The notes: generated from the sequence alone by a model not told the origin. Positions 53,728-63,126 are shown, counted from the first letter of the stretch. The stretch: 64,000 nt of DNA from Pseudomonas sp. MTM4 (GCF_019355055.1 NZ_CP048411.1:1364001-1428000); one strand, 5' to 3'. Translations and numbers: made by a program.

Positions 53728-55113
53728 TTACTGGCCAGCGCGCCGGGCGGCTTCGGGGCCGAAATCGCCTGGAGAGACATCGCCGCGGTTGAGCCAGTAG
53801 CCGCGGCGCTGTTCGTTGATGAGGTTGAACGCGAGATAGGTTCCGGCCTCCAGGTCATGGTAAAGGCCGACACCCGCCTGCCACCCTTCCAGCTCTGGAA
53901 GATGAATGGTGTTGAGCATGGAGGTCCGCCACAGGCCGCCACGGGTGTCGTAGTTGTCGCCCATCACTGGCATCCAGCTGTCTTCGTCGATGTACAGGTC
54001 GCGCTTGGCGTAGAGGTGTCGGTAACCTTCCTTGAGCGTCGCCTGTATCACCCAGACCCGTCGCAGCTCATAGCGCATCACGTCGGGGTTGATGTGGTTC
54101 GGTGTCAGCATGTCGGCATATTTCTGGGTTTTGGCGTGGATCTTGTAGTTATTCGCAGGGATGAAAAGCTCCTGCTTGCCAATGATCTTCCAGTCGTAGC
54201 GTTGGCCGGAGCCGTTGAAAATGCGCACTTCGTCCACGGTGATCGAGCCGCCGGTACCGGGGAACGACATGTCATAGCCATAGCCCGGCGACTGGCGCAC
54301 GCGTCGGGTGCCAGGATCGTAGCGCCAGCTCTGCGAAGGTTTGGCGACGTAATCCCAGGTGTGAATGCCGTTGTTCACCTCACCTTTGTCGCGCAGCGGA
54401 AGCAACGTCAGGTTGCTGTAATAGGACGAGGCGGCCAGATCTTTGGTGTAAATCACTTTGTTGGGTTCGTTGCCCGGCGCCGAGTTGCGGGAATGCACGC
54501 GCCCCCAGTTGACGTTGCCGTCCTTGAGGACGTAGGCATTGTCCGAAATGTAGTCCTCCGTCCAGGCGTAGCGGCCACCCATGGTGGCGTTCATGCGGAT
54601 TTCTTCGGCTGACTGAGGGATGGGGAACATCACCCCGCCCGCACGACCCTCGATGCCTTCGCCGTTATTCACCAGCTTAGCGATGCGCGCATTTTCCAGC
54701 GTCGCGTCGCAGACGCCCTTGTTGTAAGAGAAGTCGCGATGTGTCGGGTAGACCGGCATGCGGAAGGTGTCGGGGTACTGCTTGAACAGCGCTTTTTGGC
54801 CAGCCGACAGATGCTCGGCGTAGCGATCCATCGTCTCGGCGGTGATCACGAAAAGCGGCTGCTCGTTAGCGTACGGGTCTTGCGGATGGGTGCTGGCTTT
54901 CGGGTCGATGCCATCCGGCGCGCCGGACCATTTGCCGCTGAACTCGGGGATGGTGCCTTCCGCATTCCCGGCCTTGATGGCGCCGAGGCAAGTCAGTTCG
55001 GTGCCCAGTCGGGCAATCTGATCTTCAGGCAGCTGTGCCAGGCTCGGACCGGAATAAAGCTGTAAGGCGAGCACACCGGTAAGCCCGAGGCACAGGGACT
55101 GTTTACGTCGCAT
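53728..55113 (-). CDS. DUF1329 periplasmic/outer-membrane lipid-handling protein, copy 1
   Basis: 461 aa from MRRKQSLCLGLTGVLALQLYSG with a signal peptide to about residue 25 (AGGAG 6 bases upstream). DUF1329 blocks: IPEFSGKW, FPIPQSAEEI, RRVRQSPGYGYDMSF, YDWKIIGKQELFIPANNYK, RYELRRVWVIQATLKEGYRHLYAKRDLYIDEDSW. The fold is LolB-like in solved members, so lipid or steroid binding in the periplasm is likely. A sister copy is at 59685. Confidence 0.86.
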   Translation of the reverse strand: MRRKQSLCLGLTGVLALQLYSGPSLAQLPEDQIARLGTELTCLGAIKAGNAEGTIPEFSGKWSGAPDGIDPKASTHPQDPYANEQPLFVITAETMDRYAEHLSAGQKALFKQYPDTFRMPVYPTHRDFSYNKGVCDATLENARIAKLVNNGEGIEGRAGGVMFPIPQSAEEIRMNATMGGRYAWTEDYISDNAYVLKDGNVNWGRVHSRNSAPGNEPNKVIYTKDLAASSYYSNLTLLPLRDKGEVNNGIHTWDYVAKPSQSWRYDPGTRRVRQSPGYGYDMSFPGTGGSITVDEVRIFNGSGQRYDWKIIGKQELFIPANNYKIHAKTQKYADMLTPNHINPDVMRYELRRVWVIQATLKEGYRHLYAKRDLYIDEDSWMPVMGDNYDTRGGLWRTSMLNTIHLPELEGWQAGVGLYHDLEAGTYLAFNLINEQRRGYWLNRGDVSPGDFGPEAARRAGQ

Positions 55114-55293
55114 ATTGTTCTCCTTATTGAATCGACGACTTTTTGCGCAGCCTGTGGGCTGCAACGAGACAAAGCTCAGAAGGCAGATACCGGCGAAATG
55201 CCGGGGCTTGGAGAACAAGTGAGGCGACGCGCTCCGGTTCATACCTGTCCCTGAGGCAATGAGACGAGTATCGATAGCGGCGGCTGAACGCAG

Positions 55294-55311
55294 CATCGTC
55301 CGCTCGGACTA
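55294..55311 (-). promoter_or_regulatory. Steroid-cluster box upstream of DUF1329 copy 1
   Basis: Coding strand TAGTCCGAGCGGACGATG, a 12-bp perfect dyad core GTCCGAGCGGAC. GATACT lies 21 bp on (55267-55272). The leader to the ATG would be about 150 nt, longer than for other sites. Confidence 0.7.
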
Positions 55312-55401
55312 CCGGAATATCAGGCGGAGCGCCTGACCAAAGAGAGGCTCTGCCCCGCAGGGTCTGCAGCTGGTAAATCACCGCGCACGCTATGCAATCA
55401 G

Positions 55402-55818
55402 TCACTCATCTGTAGCCAGAGCCACGGCGTGCTGGGAGCCGACGTGCAGGCGGCGGGAAACGAAGCGCCAACCATCATCGCTACGCTGCAGGACGTCTTC
55501 GTAGCGGATGTACATGTCCAGACGCTGGTTCTGCGCTGCTACCAGATGGCTGGCCACGCAGTAGGTGAACCCCGCAGCGCGGTCACCCTCGATCCGATAC
55601 AGATGGTTGTGCACGTTGTGCATCGTCCACTCGAAGCGCTCGCGCAGCAGGCCAATGAGGTAATGGCCGTCGTCGAGGTCGTAGCCCGGCCCGCTGACTC
55701 GCACCTGGCCGTTGAGAAAGCACGCGCAGAAAGCATCGGCGTCGCGCCGGTCGGCGGCATCGGCGTAGCGATAGAGGAGTTGCTGAATTTCAAGCTGATC
55801 GTGCAGATGCTGGCTCAT
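55402..55818 (-). CDS. SnoaL-like protein, small
   Basis: 138 aa from MSQHLHDQLEIQQLLYRYADAADRRDADAFCACF (AGGAG 6 bases upstream; the ATG at 55872 lies inside the box region). SnoaL_4/NTF2 features: YADAADRRD, MHNVHNHLYRIEGD, DGWRFVSRRLHVG. Possibly a dehydratase or isomerase of steroids, like its relative at 40926. Single-gene unit with its own box. Confidence 0.75.
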   Translation of the reverse strand: MSQHLHDQLEIQQLLYRYADAADRRDADAFCACFLNGQVRVSGPGYDLDDGHYLIGLLRERFEWTMHNVHNHLYRIEGDRAAGFTYCVASHLVAAQNQRLDMYIRYEDVLQRSDDGWRFVSRRLHVGSQHAVALATDE

Positions 55819-55869
55819 GCGAGGCTCCTGTGCTGGTGGCGCCAGCCTCGGCTCGAAATGGATTGCCGG

Positions 55870-55887
55870 CATCCTCGGAACGGACTA
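55870..55887 (-). promoter_or_regulatory. Steroid-cluster box upstream of small SnoaL-like gene
   Basis: Coding strand TAGTCCGTTCCGAGGATG: left half perfect, right half GAGGATG instead of GACGATG. It lies 51 bp before the start codon. The downstream hexamer is unclear. Confidence 0.6.
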
Positions 55888-55934
55888 TCTGGCGGGCCCA
55901 GCGTGAAGGTGCTCGGGTGCACTCAATGAACGAC

Positions 55935-55969
55935 AAAAAGCCCGCCTCACTGGCGGCGAAGCGGGCTTT
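55935..55969 (-). terminator. Rho-independent terminator after the SDR pair
   Basis: On the minus strand AAAGCCCGC ... GCGGGCTTTTTG: a 9-bp stem (55961-55969/55937-55945) followed by a T run. It lies 19 bp after the 55988 gene stop. Confidence 0.82.
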
Positions 55970-55987
55970 GCATGTGCGCGTGCGGAG

Positions 55988-56875
55988 CTACAGGTAAGTC
56001 TTCACCAATGCCTCGACCGCGTTGCGCACGTCGCCACGACGATAACCAAGGCTGTCGTCCGGCTCATAACGCGCATAGTTACCGCGACCGGTATAGATCG
56101 CCGAATCGGGTAGCAATGGGTGCTCCTGATCCAGCTCCGGCAGTTGCTGCCGATTGCCTGCCGCATCGAAGAACAGCTGGAAATACTCTGTGAAGGACAG
56201 ATTTTCGTCCCCGACCAGATACGCTTTGCCCGGCTCACCACGCACCAGTGCGTTGTACAGCGCCTCGGACAGCGACTGCACCGACATGAAGTTGGTACCG
56301 CCCTTGGGACCGAACGGCGGGATCCCCTCCAACTGCCCCATGGCATACCGGGTGTAGGCCTCGAACATCGCGTTCGGCAGGCCAGGTACGTGACCGACCA
56401 TGAACGGCGCATTGACCGACATCACCTCGAACTCCGGCGTATTCAGTGCGCGAACGCCCATGCATGACTCATGGCGCGAGCGCACGTAGGGGTTGCTATC
56501 GATCAACTCCGGCGCAATCTGCGGGTAGAAGCTGCCGAGCATGACGGCGCGGCGGATGCCGGCATTGCGCGCCTGAGCGAAGAAATTCGGAATCGCCAGC
56601 GAATTGTTGGCATGCCATTGAGCTGCCAGATCGCCTGCCATATCGACATGGCGAATGTCGTGGCCAGCGCAGAACAGCAGCGCGTCGAAGCCTTGGAGCA
56701 ACGAAGCATCGAGCTTCTGGCTGGTGTAATCCAACGCCACGAAGGGCAATGCCGCCAGCGACGGCGCTGTCGGTGCGTTGCGCGAAGCTATGGTGGCGTT
56801 CCAACCCTGCTGCTGCAGGTATAACGCCGCGTGACCGCCCAGCAGACCGCTACCGCCCACTACCAATACGTTCAT
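55988..56875 (-). CDS. NAD(P)-binding atypical/extended SDR
   Basis: 295 aa. N-terminal MNVLVVGGSGLLGGHAALYLQQQG with the GxxGxxG motif; a central region VMLGSFYPQIAPE and SRHESCMGVRAL; the classical YxxxK is not seen clearly (YVRSRHESC at that place). It resembles NmrA/epimerase-like reductases. It follows the 56925 SDR by 49 bp and ends at a terminator. Role in steroid metabolism inferred from position. Confidence 0.75.
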   Translation of the reverse strand: MNVLVVGGSGLLGGHAALYLQQQGWNATIASRNAPTAPSLAALPFVALDYTSQKLDASLLQGFDALLFCAGHDIRHVDMAGDLAAQWHANNSLAIPNFFAQARNAGIRRAVMLGSFYPQIAPELIDSNPYVRSRHESCMGVRALNTPEFEVMSVNAPFMVGHVPGLPNAMFEAYTRYAMGQLEGIPPFGPKGGTNFMSVQSLSEALYNALVRGEPGKAYLVGDENLSFTEYFQLFFDAAGNRQQLPELDQEHPLLPDSAIYTGRGNYARYEPDDSLGYRRGDVRNAVEALVKTYL

Positions 56876-56924
56876 TTTTTGCCCTATTAGTCAGTACAAA
56901 GTGTCAGCACCAATCGCGCGCGGC

Positions 56925-57755
56925 TCAGTAGATAAAGCCACCGCTCTCGACCACCGGCGTATTGGTCCAACCGCCCTGCGGGGTGCGATACCAGCCGGCG
57001 GCGGCCAGCGCGCCGCCGTCGACATGCAACGTGGTGCCGGTGATCCAACCGGCCAGATCGCTGGCCAGGAACAACACGGCGTTGCTCATATCCTCTGGTT
57101 CGCCGAAACGCCCGAGCGGAATCCAGTCCGAGACCCGCTCGCGGTATTCGGGTTTGATCACTGCGCTGACCGGCATTTGCGGCGTTTCGGTGGTTTCGGG
57201 TGCGATCTGGTTGACGCGGATGCGGTCGCCAGCCAGCTCCAGCGCCAGGCTGCGCGTGAAACCTCCCAGCGCTGACTTGAAAGCTGCATAGACAGAGAGA
57301 AACGGGATTCCGCGGTAGCCTTCGATGCTCGCCACGTTGACGATGCTGGCCTGCGCCCCGGTACGGCGACGGAGCAGCGGAATGGCTGCTCGCGTGACCT
57401 GAAAGACCTGGCGCAGGTTCACCGCGTAAAGCCGCTCGAAATCCTCGTCGCTGTATTGCTCGAGTGGCTTGAACACCTGCAGGGCGTCGCCCACGTTGTT
57501 CACCAATACATCCAGCGCCGGGTAGCGCTCTGCAACCGTGGCGAACGCGCTATCCAGCGCTGCCTGCGAAGTCACATCGGCCTCCAGCACCAGATGGCCT
57601 CCGTCGCCCAGAGACTGGCGCACCTGGTCCGCACGCACCGGGTCTATTTCGAGCACGATCACTCGCGCGCCAGCTTTAGCAAAACGCTCCGCCACATCGC
57701 GTCCGATACCGGCGCCGCCACCCGTGACCAACACTGTTTTGTCGTTGAAATTCAT
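56925..57755 (-). CDS. Short-chain dehydrogenase
   Basis: 276 aa from MNFNDKTVLVTGGGAGIGRDVA with GAGG 6 bases upstream. NNVG, Ser in NVASIEGYRG, and the Tyr/Lys site VYAAFKSALGG (Y-x-x-x-K with Phe) are visible, then HVDGGALAAAGWYRTPQGGW. The long C-terminal tail is unusual. First gene of a two-gene operon behind a box-like palindrome. Confidence 0.83.
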   Translation of the reverse strand: MNFNDKTVLVTGGGAGIGRDVAERFAKAGARVIVLEIDPVRADQVRQSLGDGGHLVLEADVTSQAALDSAFATVAERYPALDVLVNNVGDALQVFKPLEQYSDEDFERLYAVNLRQVFQVTRAAIPLLRRRTGAQASIVNVASIEGYRGIPFLSVYAAFKSALGGFTRSLALELAGDRIRVNQIAPETTETPQMPVSAVIKPEYRERVSDWIPLGRFGEPEDMSNAVLFLASDLAGWITGTTLHVDGGALAAAGWYRTPQGGWTNTPVVESGGFIY

Positions 57756-57822
57756 GGCTACCTCATTGTTGTTATTGAAAGGAATGCACATTGAAAATGA
57801 CGGCCAGACTGGATAGCCGATT

Positions 57823-57840
57823 CATCGTCCGGAGCGATGG
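57823..57840 (-). promoter_or_regulatory. Steroid-cluster box-like site upstream of SDR pair
   Basis: Coding strand CCATCGCTCCGGACGATG: right half GGACGATG perfect, left half lost. It is instead a near-palindrome CATCGTCCGGAGCGATG. It lies 67 bp before the SDR start. Confidence 0.5.
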
Positions 57841-59442
57841 TCAGAAGCTGTATTTAGCGTTGAACGACAGGTAGTCGCGGTCGGCCAGCATCCGTCCCTT
57901 ACCGATGTTCGGCGAGCTGAGGTAATCGACATAGGTCATCCCGACCTGGAAGTTGCCCAGATACTTCAAATCCGCGCCGAGGGTCAGGCGCTTCTCTGCG
58001 CGGCCGATGCCCTGCAGGGCGCTGCCGTCGAGGTTCTGCTGCCAATTGACCTTGGTCACCAGGTCCCAGCCACTGAAGACGTTCGGGTACTCCAGCTGCG
58101 TCCCAAGCCCGAGCAGGGTCGAACCGCGGGTCTGGCCGTCGTAGACGAAACTGTCGAAGTTGCCGATGTCGACGCCATCGACGGTGATGCCTACCGGGTC
58201 GACCGAATCGATGTACTGGTGCATCACCTCGCCGAAGACCGACGTCTGATGCGCAAGCCAGCTCGGGCCGATCAGATACTGTGCGTTGAGGTTGGCCTGC
58301 CAGACCTCGCCGCGTGCCGGCGTGCCGTTGTCCAGATAGACCGCCGAGCCGTCGCGGTAACTGAGATCGCCAGCGAACTGCACCGCATCGCCGATCTTCG
58401 AGCTGAAGCTCAGGCCAGTCAGCTTCACGTCCTCGAAATAACCCAGTTTGAAGGACCCGGGCGCCACGCTGCCGGACATCGAGGAATAGCGGGTGTCGCC
58501 ACCGAAGTTGAAGAACAGCGCACCGACGCGCTCGTGGTAGCGGTAGTGAAACAGGCCCACCTCGGTGCTGTCGGTCAGCCGGTAGCGCAGGCCCACGCCC
58601 CATTGCCCGCTGTCTCGCGGTTCTTCTTCGCCACCGTAGGACATCGCGGCGAACTCCGGATTGCCGGTGGCGAAGCGAAAATACTCGGCACCGGGGCCGA
58701 AGATATCGCTGCTGTTGAAGTAATCGCCCACCGGATTGAGCTGGGTCTCTTCCCACTCGTACTGGTAGAAGCCCAGCAGCGCGAGGTCTTCGTTGAGCGA
58801 CCAGGAGGCGGAGAACTGCCCCACCGGCAGGTAGGCGTCCTTCGCCTCGGTGCCCGGCACGTTGAACTTGGTCGAATCCACTGGTGCCTGTCCCTGACTG
58901 ATGTTCGGCCAGAACATGCTCTCGCCCCAGGCCACCAGATGACGGCCAGCCTTGAGCGACAGGTACTGGCCCTCGAGAACGTCGAAATTGCCGTACACGT
59001 ACGCATCGAGCAGGCGCGCCCGACCACCGCTGTCGCGGCGCGTGTCGCTGGTGAAGGTGTCGTGGCGGCCGCCCTTGTTCACGGTGTCCGGCGAATCATT
59101 GTCGTTGCGACCGTGGTAGGCCTCGTCATAGAAGTGGCTGGCACGCAGGACCGCACCGAGATTCTCGTGGCGCACCAGCACTTCGCCGAAAAGGCTGACG
59201 CGGTTGGTGATCAGCGAGCCGCGATCGAAGTTGCGCGTACCGTCGTCGTTGTTGAGGCTTTCGAGGTACTGCCTGGCGGGCTTGCCGGTCCGTACCGAGG
59301 CGGTGTAGTTCACGGTCAGCATCGTATCGATGGTGGTCTTTTCACCGATTTCGAAAGTCGGCCCGGCCAGCGCCGCTCCGCTGCCCATCGCTATCGCCAC
59401 GCCCAGCACGTGCAATGCAAAACCTGATTTCTTGTTGCTCAT
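57841..59442 (-). CDS. DUF1302 outer-membrane protein, copy 2
   Basis: 533 aa from MSNKKSGFALHVLGVAIAMGSGAALAGP (signal peptide; GGAG 7 bases upstream). Shares with copy 1 the blocks TRNFDRGSLITNRVSLFGEV, LKAGRHLVAWGESMFWPN, EEPRDSGQWGVGLRYR and a C-terminal Phe (YLSFNAKYSF), as expected for an outer-membrane barrel. It follows DUF1329 copy 2 by 242 bp, with a terminator-like hairpin between them. Confidence 0.86.
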   Translation of the reverse strand: MSNKKSGFALHVLGVAIAMGSGAALAGPTFEIGEKTTIDTMLTVNYTASVRTGKPARQYLESLNNDDGTRNFDRGSLITNRVSLFGEVLVRHENLGAVLRASHFYDEAYHGRNDNDSPDTVNKGGRHDTFTSDTRRDSGGRARLLDAYVYGNFDVLEGQYLSLKAGRHLVAWGESMFWPNISQGQAPVDSTKFNVPGTEAKDAYLPVGQFSASWSLNEDLALLGFYQYEWEETQLNPVGDYFNSSDIFGPGAEYFRFATGNPEFAAMSYGGEEEPRDSGQWGVGLRYRLTDSTEVGLFHYRYHERVGALFFNFGGDTRYSSMSGSVAPGSFKLGYFEDVKLTGLSFSSKIGDAVQFAGDLSYRDGSAVYLDNGTPARGEVWQANLNAQYLIGPSWLAHQTSVFGEVMHQYIDSVDPVGITVDGVDIGNFDSFVYDGQTRGSTLLGLGTQLEYPNVFSGWDLVTKVNWQQNLDGSALQGIGRAEKRLTLGADLKYLGNFQVGMTYVDYLSSPNIGKGRMLADRDYLSFNAKYSF

Positions 59443-59636
59443 GGCTTGCTCCGTTCTTGTTGTCGTCTCGCTACCGTTCCGATTCAACCCCCCGGCCGCA
59501 TGCGGACCGAGGCAGCAATCGCCCGCCCCCGGGCGCGCTCGGCTGGTCGCCAGCGGTGTGCGAAGGTCGTTCTTGCATCTGGTTCGAAGAATTGGCGGTA
59601 GGGCTCGAAGCGCTCGAATGGCACTTCACCCATGTT

Positions 59637-59668
59637 AAAAGCCGGCGCCATCATCGATCGCACCGGCT
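59637..59668 (-). terminator. Terminator or attenuator between DUF1329 and DUF1302 copy 2
   Basis: On the minus strand AGCCGG ... CCGGCT (59663-59668/59640-59645) followed by TTTT. It lies just after the DUF1329 stop and may lower, rather than stop, read-through into DUF1302. Confidence 0.55.
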
Positions 59669-59684
59669 CTCTACATGCAACCGG

Positions 59685-61058
59685 TCAGCGCCCTGCGGCG
59701 CGAAGGGCGTCAGGCGTGTACATGCTCGGGGACAGGTTTCCAGCGTTCAGGATCGGCCCTTTTTTCGATTCGTTGGTCAACGAGTAGGCCAGGTACTGAC
59801 CGGTGCTCAGGTCGTGGTAGAACGCCACGCCCGACTGCCAGGCGCTCATGTCAGGGTGGTAGTAGTAGTTCGTGGAAGCGTATTTCCACAGCTGGCCGCG
59901 TGTGTCGTAGTTGTCGGCCAGCACGCCGTGCCAGGTGTCCTCGTCAAGGAACATCACCCGCTTGCCGTACACGTGGCGGTAACCCTCCTTCAGCGTCGCC
60001 TCCAGCACCCACACGCGGCGCAGCTCGTAACGCAGATGCTCGGGGTTCGGATGTTTGGGGGTGAGCAGGTCTGCGTACGTCACTTCGCCGCTATTGACCT
60101 TATAGGCGTTGGCCGGGATGTAGATTTCTCGTTTGCCAAGCATCTTCCAGTCAAACCGCTCCGGCCCACCGTTAAACAGGCGGTCCTCGTCGACGATCAT
60201 GGTGCCGTTGCTCCCAGCCATTGGCTGGTCGTAACCATAGCCCGGCGACTGACGAACACGGCGGGTGCCAGGGTTGTAGGACCAGGCGGTCCGGGGATTG
60301 GTGGCGAAGTTGTAGGGTTCGTGAGCGGCAATGGCAGTGCCGCGATCCCGGGTCGGCAGGATGGTGTAGTTGTAGGAGTAGGCCTGTACACCAGCCTTGG
60401 TATAAGGCGTCTCGGTCGGGTGGTTGGCTGGCGACAGCCCCTTCATATGGGTGCGGCCCCAACCGATGTTGCCGTCGGGCATCACCGAAGCCAGATCACG
60501 TACGAAATCCTCGGTCCAGGCCCGCGCCGGAAGCTGATGGTTCCACAGCAGTTCGTACCCGTTCTTGGGAATTGGGAACATCACCTGGCCGATACCTTCC
60601 ACACCCATGCCTTCATCGACCACCTCGGCGTTCAGCGCATTCCACTTGGCCCGCTCGCATATGTAATCCGGGTAGCGGTAGTCGCGGTGGCCAGGGTAAA
60701 CGTTCATACGAAAGGTGTCGGGGTACTTGCGGAACATCGCCTTCTGGCCTTCCGTCAGGCGCTCGCCATGCTCCTCGAAGTTCGCCGCGGTGATGACCAC
60801 GACCGGTTTCTCATCGGCATACGGATCGACCGCCTTCCCACCGGAGTGAAGTACGTGATCCCAACCTGGCACCTCGCCGAGGTATTTGCCTGTGAACTCG
60901 GGGATCGAACCGTCGGCATTGCCGGCACGCTCGGCACCCGTACAGGTGAGGTCATTGCCGAGGCGGGCCGCCTCTTCCTCGCTCACCTTGGCATACGCGT
61001 CCAGCGACATCAGTTTCACCGCCAGCGCCATTGAGAGAAGAGCTACAGATTTTTTCAT
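59685..61058 (-). CDS. DUF1329 lipid-handling protein, copy 2
   Basis: 457 aa from MKKSVALLSMALAVKLMSLDAYA (signal peptide; GGAG 9 bases upstream favours 61058 over 61073). Same order of blocks as copy 1: IPEFTGKYLGEVPG, FRMNVYPGHRDYRYPD, RRVRQSPGYGYDQPM, FDWKMLGKREIYIPANAYK, RYELRRVWVLEATLKEGYRHVYGKRVMFLDEDTW. Two DUF1329 and two DUF1302 copies in one cluster suggest parallel uptake routes or a heteromeric system. Confidence 0.87.
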   Translation of the reverse strand: MKKSVALLSMALAVKLMSLDAYAKVSEEEAARLGNDLTCTGAERAGNADGSIPEFTGKYLGEVPGWDHVLHSGGKAVDPYADEKPVVVITAANFEEHGERLTEGQKAMFRKYPDTFRMNVYPGHRDYRYPDYICERAKWNALNAEVVDEGMGVEGIGQVMFPIPKNGYELLWNHQLPARAWTEDFVRDLASVMPDGNIGWGRTHMKGLSPANHPTETPYTKAGVQAYSYNYTILPTRDRGTAIAAHEPYNFATNPRTAWSYNPGTRRVRQSPGYGYDQPMAGSNGTMIVDEDRLFNGGPERFDWKMLGKREIYIPANAYKVNSGEVTYADLLTPKHPNPEHLRYELRRVWVLEATLKEGYRHVYGKRVMFLDEDTWHGVLADNYDTRGQLWKYASTNYYYHPDMSAWQSGVAFYHDLSTGQYLAYSLTNESKKGPILNAGNLSPSMYTPDALRAAGR

Positions 61059-61124
61059 TGTTATTGTCTCCATCGGTTGCCTATCGGATCTGGTACCGAT
61101 TCTTTCCAGAGACCCAAGCCCTTA

Positions 61125-61142
61125 CATCGTCTGTAAAGACTA
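61125..61142 (-). promoter_or_regulatory. Steroid-cluster box upstream of DUF1329 copy 2
   Basis: Coding strand TAGTCTTTACAGACGATG with the dyad GTCTTTACAGAC. AAGAAT follows after 20 bp. It lies 66 bp before the start codon. Confidence 0.75.
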
Positions 61143-61336
61143 CCCGCCGTATTCGCTGGATCGATTGGCGCGCACCCGTTCGCGCGCGCTTGAACGCAGC
61201 GGTTACGCAGAGACGATTGCGTGATGAAAACGAGGACGAGCGACCGCGCAACAGCGAGAACTCGCCGCTGCGCGGGGACGGGAAGACGTGCCGGAGCCCA
61301 AGTCAGCACATAGGCTCGACCGGCACGGCAGGAAGG

Positions 61337-63007
61337 CTACAGCAGTGCTTTGAGCTCCTGTTTCACCAGCTTGCCCATGGCGTTGCGCGGCAGCGGTTCG
61401 TCGCGCAAGCAGAGGCGCGACGGCAACTTGTAGGCGGACAGTCGCTCGGCCAGGTGGCGTTGCAGCTGTGCTTCATCCAGCCGCGCACCAGGGCGCAGGC
61501 AGGCCACCAGCCCGACGCACTCACCCATCGCCTCGTCAGGCAGGGCAAATGCCGCCGCCTCGCTCACGTCAGGATGGCTACAGGCGCAGTGTTCTATCTC
61601 CAGAGCCGAGATGTTCTCGCCACCACGGATGATCATGTCCTTGATGCGGTCGGTGATACGTAGGAAGCCATCCTCATCGAGGACGCCGACATCGCCGGTG
61701 AACAGCCAGCCCTCGCGCAGCGTCTCGGCAGTCTCGTCCGGGCGGTTGCGATAGCCCTGCATCAGGGTCGGCGTCCTGAGCCAGATCGGTCCCGGTTGGC
61801 CGGGTGGCAGCGCCTGCCCTGGGTCCTCGCCGATGCGGATGTCGACGATCGGTAGCGCCCAACCGGCGCAGCCGGGGCGAGCAACGAACTGGTTACCCGC
61901 ATAGGCCGCGCCGATGCCGTTGCTTTCGGTAAGGCCATAACCTGCTCCGGCCAAGGCGTTCGGCCTGAGCTCGATCAGTTGGTCCAGCAAGGCCGTCGAG
62001 GCCGCACCACCGCCCAAGCCCAAGCCCATCAGACAGTCGGTCTCGGTACTGCCAAAGCGTGGATGAGCCAGCACCTGCTGCATCATGACCGGCGCGCCGC
62101 TGAATTGGGTGCAACGCTCGCGCGCGACCAGTTCGAGCGCCTGGTCGACGTCCCATTTGTACATCATCACCAGCCGCCGGCCGCCGCGCAGCGCGTTGAG
62201 GAACATCGCGTGCAGGCCGCTGACGTGGAACAACGGCACCGCCAGCAGCACCGTGGGCTGCAAGCCGGATTCCAGCAGTGGGCGGATGCGCTCGTAGGAG
62301 GTCATGCCGGCGAAGGCGCTTTGGAATTCCAGCGCGAACAGGGCCTGGGCAATGGCACGATGGGATGACACCGCACCCTTGGCACGATGGGTGGTGCCGG
62401 AGGTGAAAAGGATCAACGCCGGATCGTCGGCAGCGGGACTGTGCGGTTCCACCGCCTCTACCGACTCGCGGAGCAAGTCCGCATAGGCCAGTATGCCTTC
62501 GGCCGCCTCGACGTCCACAGCCAGTGCGCGTACATCCAGTGCCGCCAGTCGATCAGCCACTAGATCCAGGCGCGCCGGATCGCAGATCAGCAGCACCGGG
62601 TCGATGTCCTCCAGCGCATTCAGCAACTCGTCGCGCAGCGCCCAGCTGTTGAGCGGGACCGGCACCGCTCCGGCCTGCACCACCGCGACGAAGCCGACCA
62701 GCCATTCGGGCCGGTTGCGCATGGCAATGGCGACCCGCTGGCCCGGCTGTACGTCGAGGGTGCGCACCAGGTGCGCGGTCAGCCGATCGACCGCCTGGTA
62801 GAACTCGGCATAACTCAGGCGCAGGTCCTGCCATACCAGGAAAGGCCGCTCGGCGAACGCCCGACCGGCCTGCACCGCTTCGACCAGATTAGCCGGAGCG
62901 TTGCGGAACTGACGCGTGCCCTCCTCCGACGCTACCACCTCGAAAGACGCTCCCGGCGCGATGAGCTGCTGCCATGCACCCTGCCACTGCTGGATCTGCT
63001 CCTTCAT
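61337..63007 (-). CDS. AMP-forming acyl-CoA synthetase
   Basis: 556 aa from MKEQIQQWQGAWQQL; AGGAG lies 8 bases upstream, so the frame to 63304 is not used. P-loop LILFTSGTTHRAKGAVSSH, GAGYGLTESNG, and WLFTGDVGVLDEDGFLRITDRIKDMIIRGGENIS, with the catalytic Lys in PRNAMGKLVKQEL. Candidate roles are CoA activation of the steroid side chain or of HIP (FadD3-like). Follows an acyl-CoA dehydrogenase on the same strand, so side-chain beta-oxidation fits. Confidence 0.85.
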   Translation of the reverse strand: MKEQIQQWQGAWQQLIAPGASFEVVASEEGTRQFRNAPANLVEAVQAGRAFAERPFLVWQDLRLSYAEFYQAVDRLTAHLVRTLDVQPGQRVAIAMRNRPEWLVGFVAVVQAGAVPVPLNSWALRDELLNALEDIDPVLLICDPARLDLVADRLAALDVRALAVDVEAAEGILAYADLLRESVEAVEPHSPAADDPALILFTSGTTHRAKGAVSSHRAIAQALFALEFQSAFAGMTSYERIRPLLESGLQPTVLLAVPLFHVSGLHAMFLNALRGGRRLVMMYKWDVDQALELVARERCTQFSGAPVMMQQVLAHPRFGSTETDCLMGLGLGGGAASTALLDQLIELRPNALAGAGYGLTESNGIGAAYAGNQFVARPGCAGWALPIVDIRIGEDPGQALPPGQPGPIWLRTPTLMQGYRNRPDETAETLREGWLFTGDVGVLDEDGFLRITDRIKDMIIRGGENISALEIEHCACSHPDVSEAAAFALPDEAMGECVGLVACLRPGARLDEAQLQRHLAERLSAYKLPSRLCLRDEPLPRNAMGKLVKQELKALL

Positions 63008-63126
63008 TTGCCGTCTCCTGTTACCGGGCCATGGCCGGGCGACCTTTGCCCGGCCTGCGACCCTCATCATTATTGTTGTTGTTTGGCGCGTGCTATGCGG
63101 GCCGGCTAGCCATTGCGCGCAACGCC

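Noticed and set aside
53505..53942. 145-codon minus-strand ORF between tyrS and DUF1329
   Set aside because: Overlaps the DUF1329 3' end in another frame, has no ribosome site and no protein-like pattern.
59415..61034. 539-codon ORF opposite DUF1329 copy 2
   Set aside because: Antisense shadow; no ribosome site or domain.
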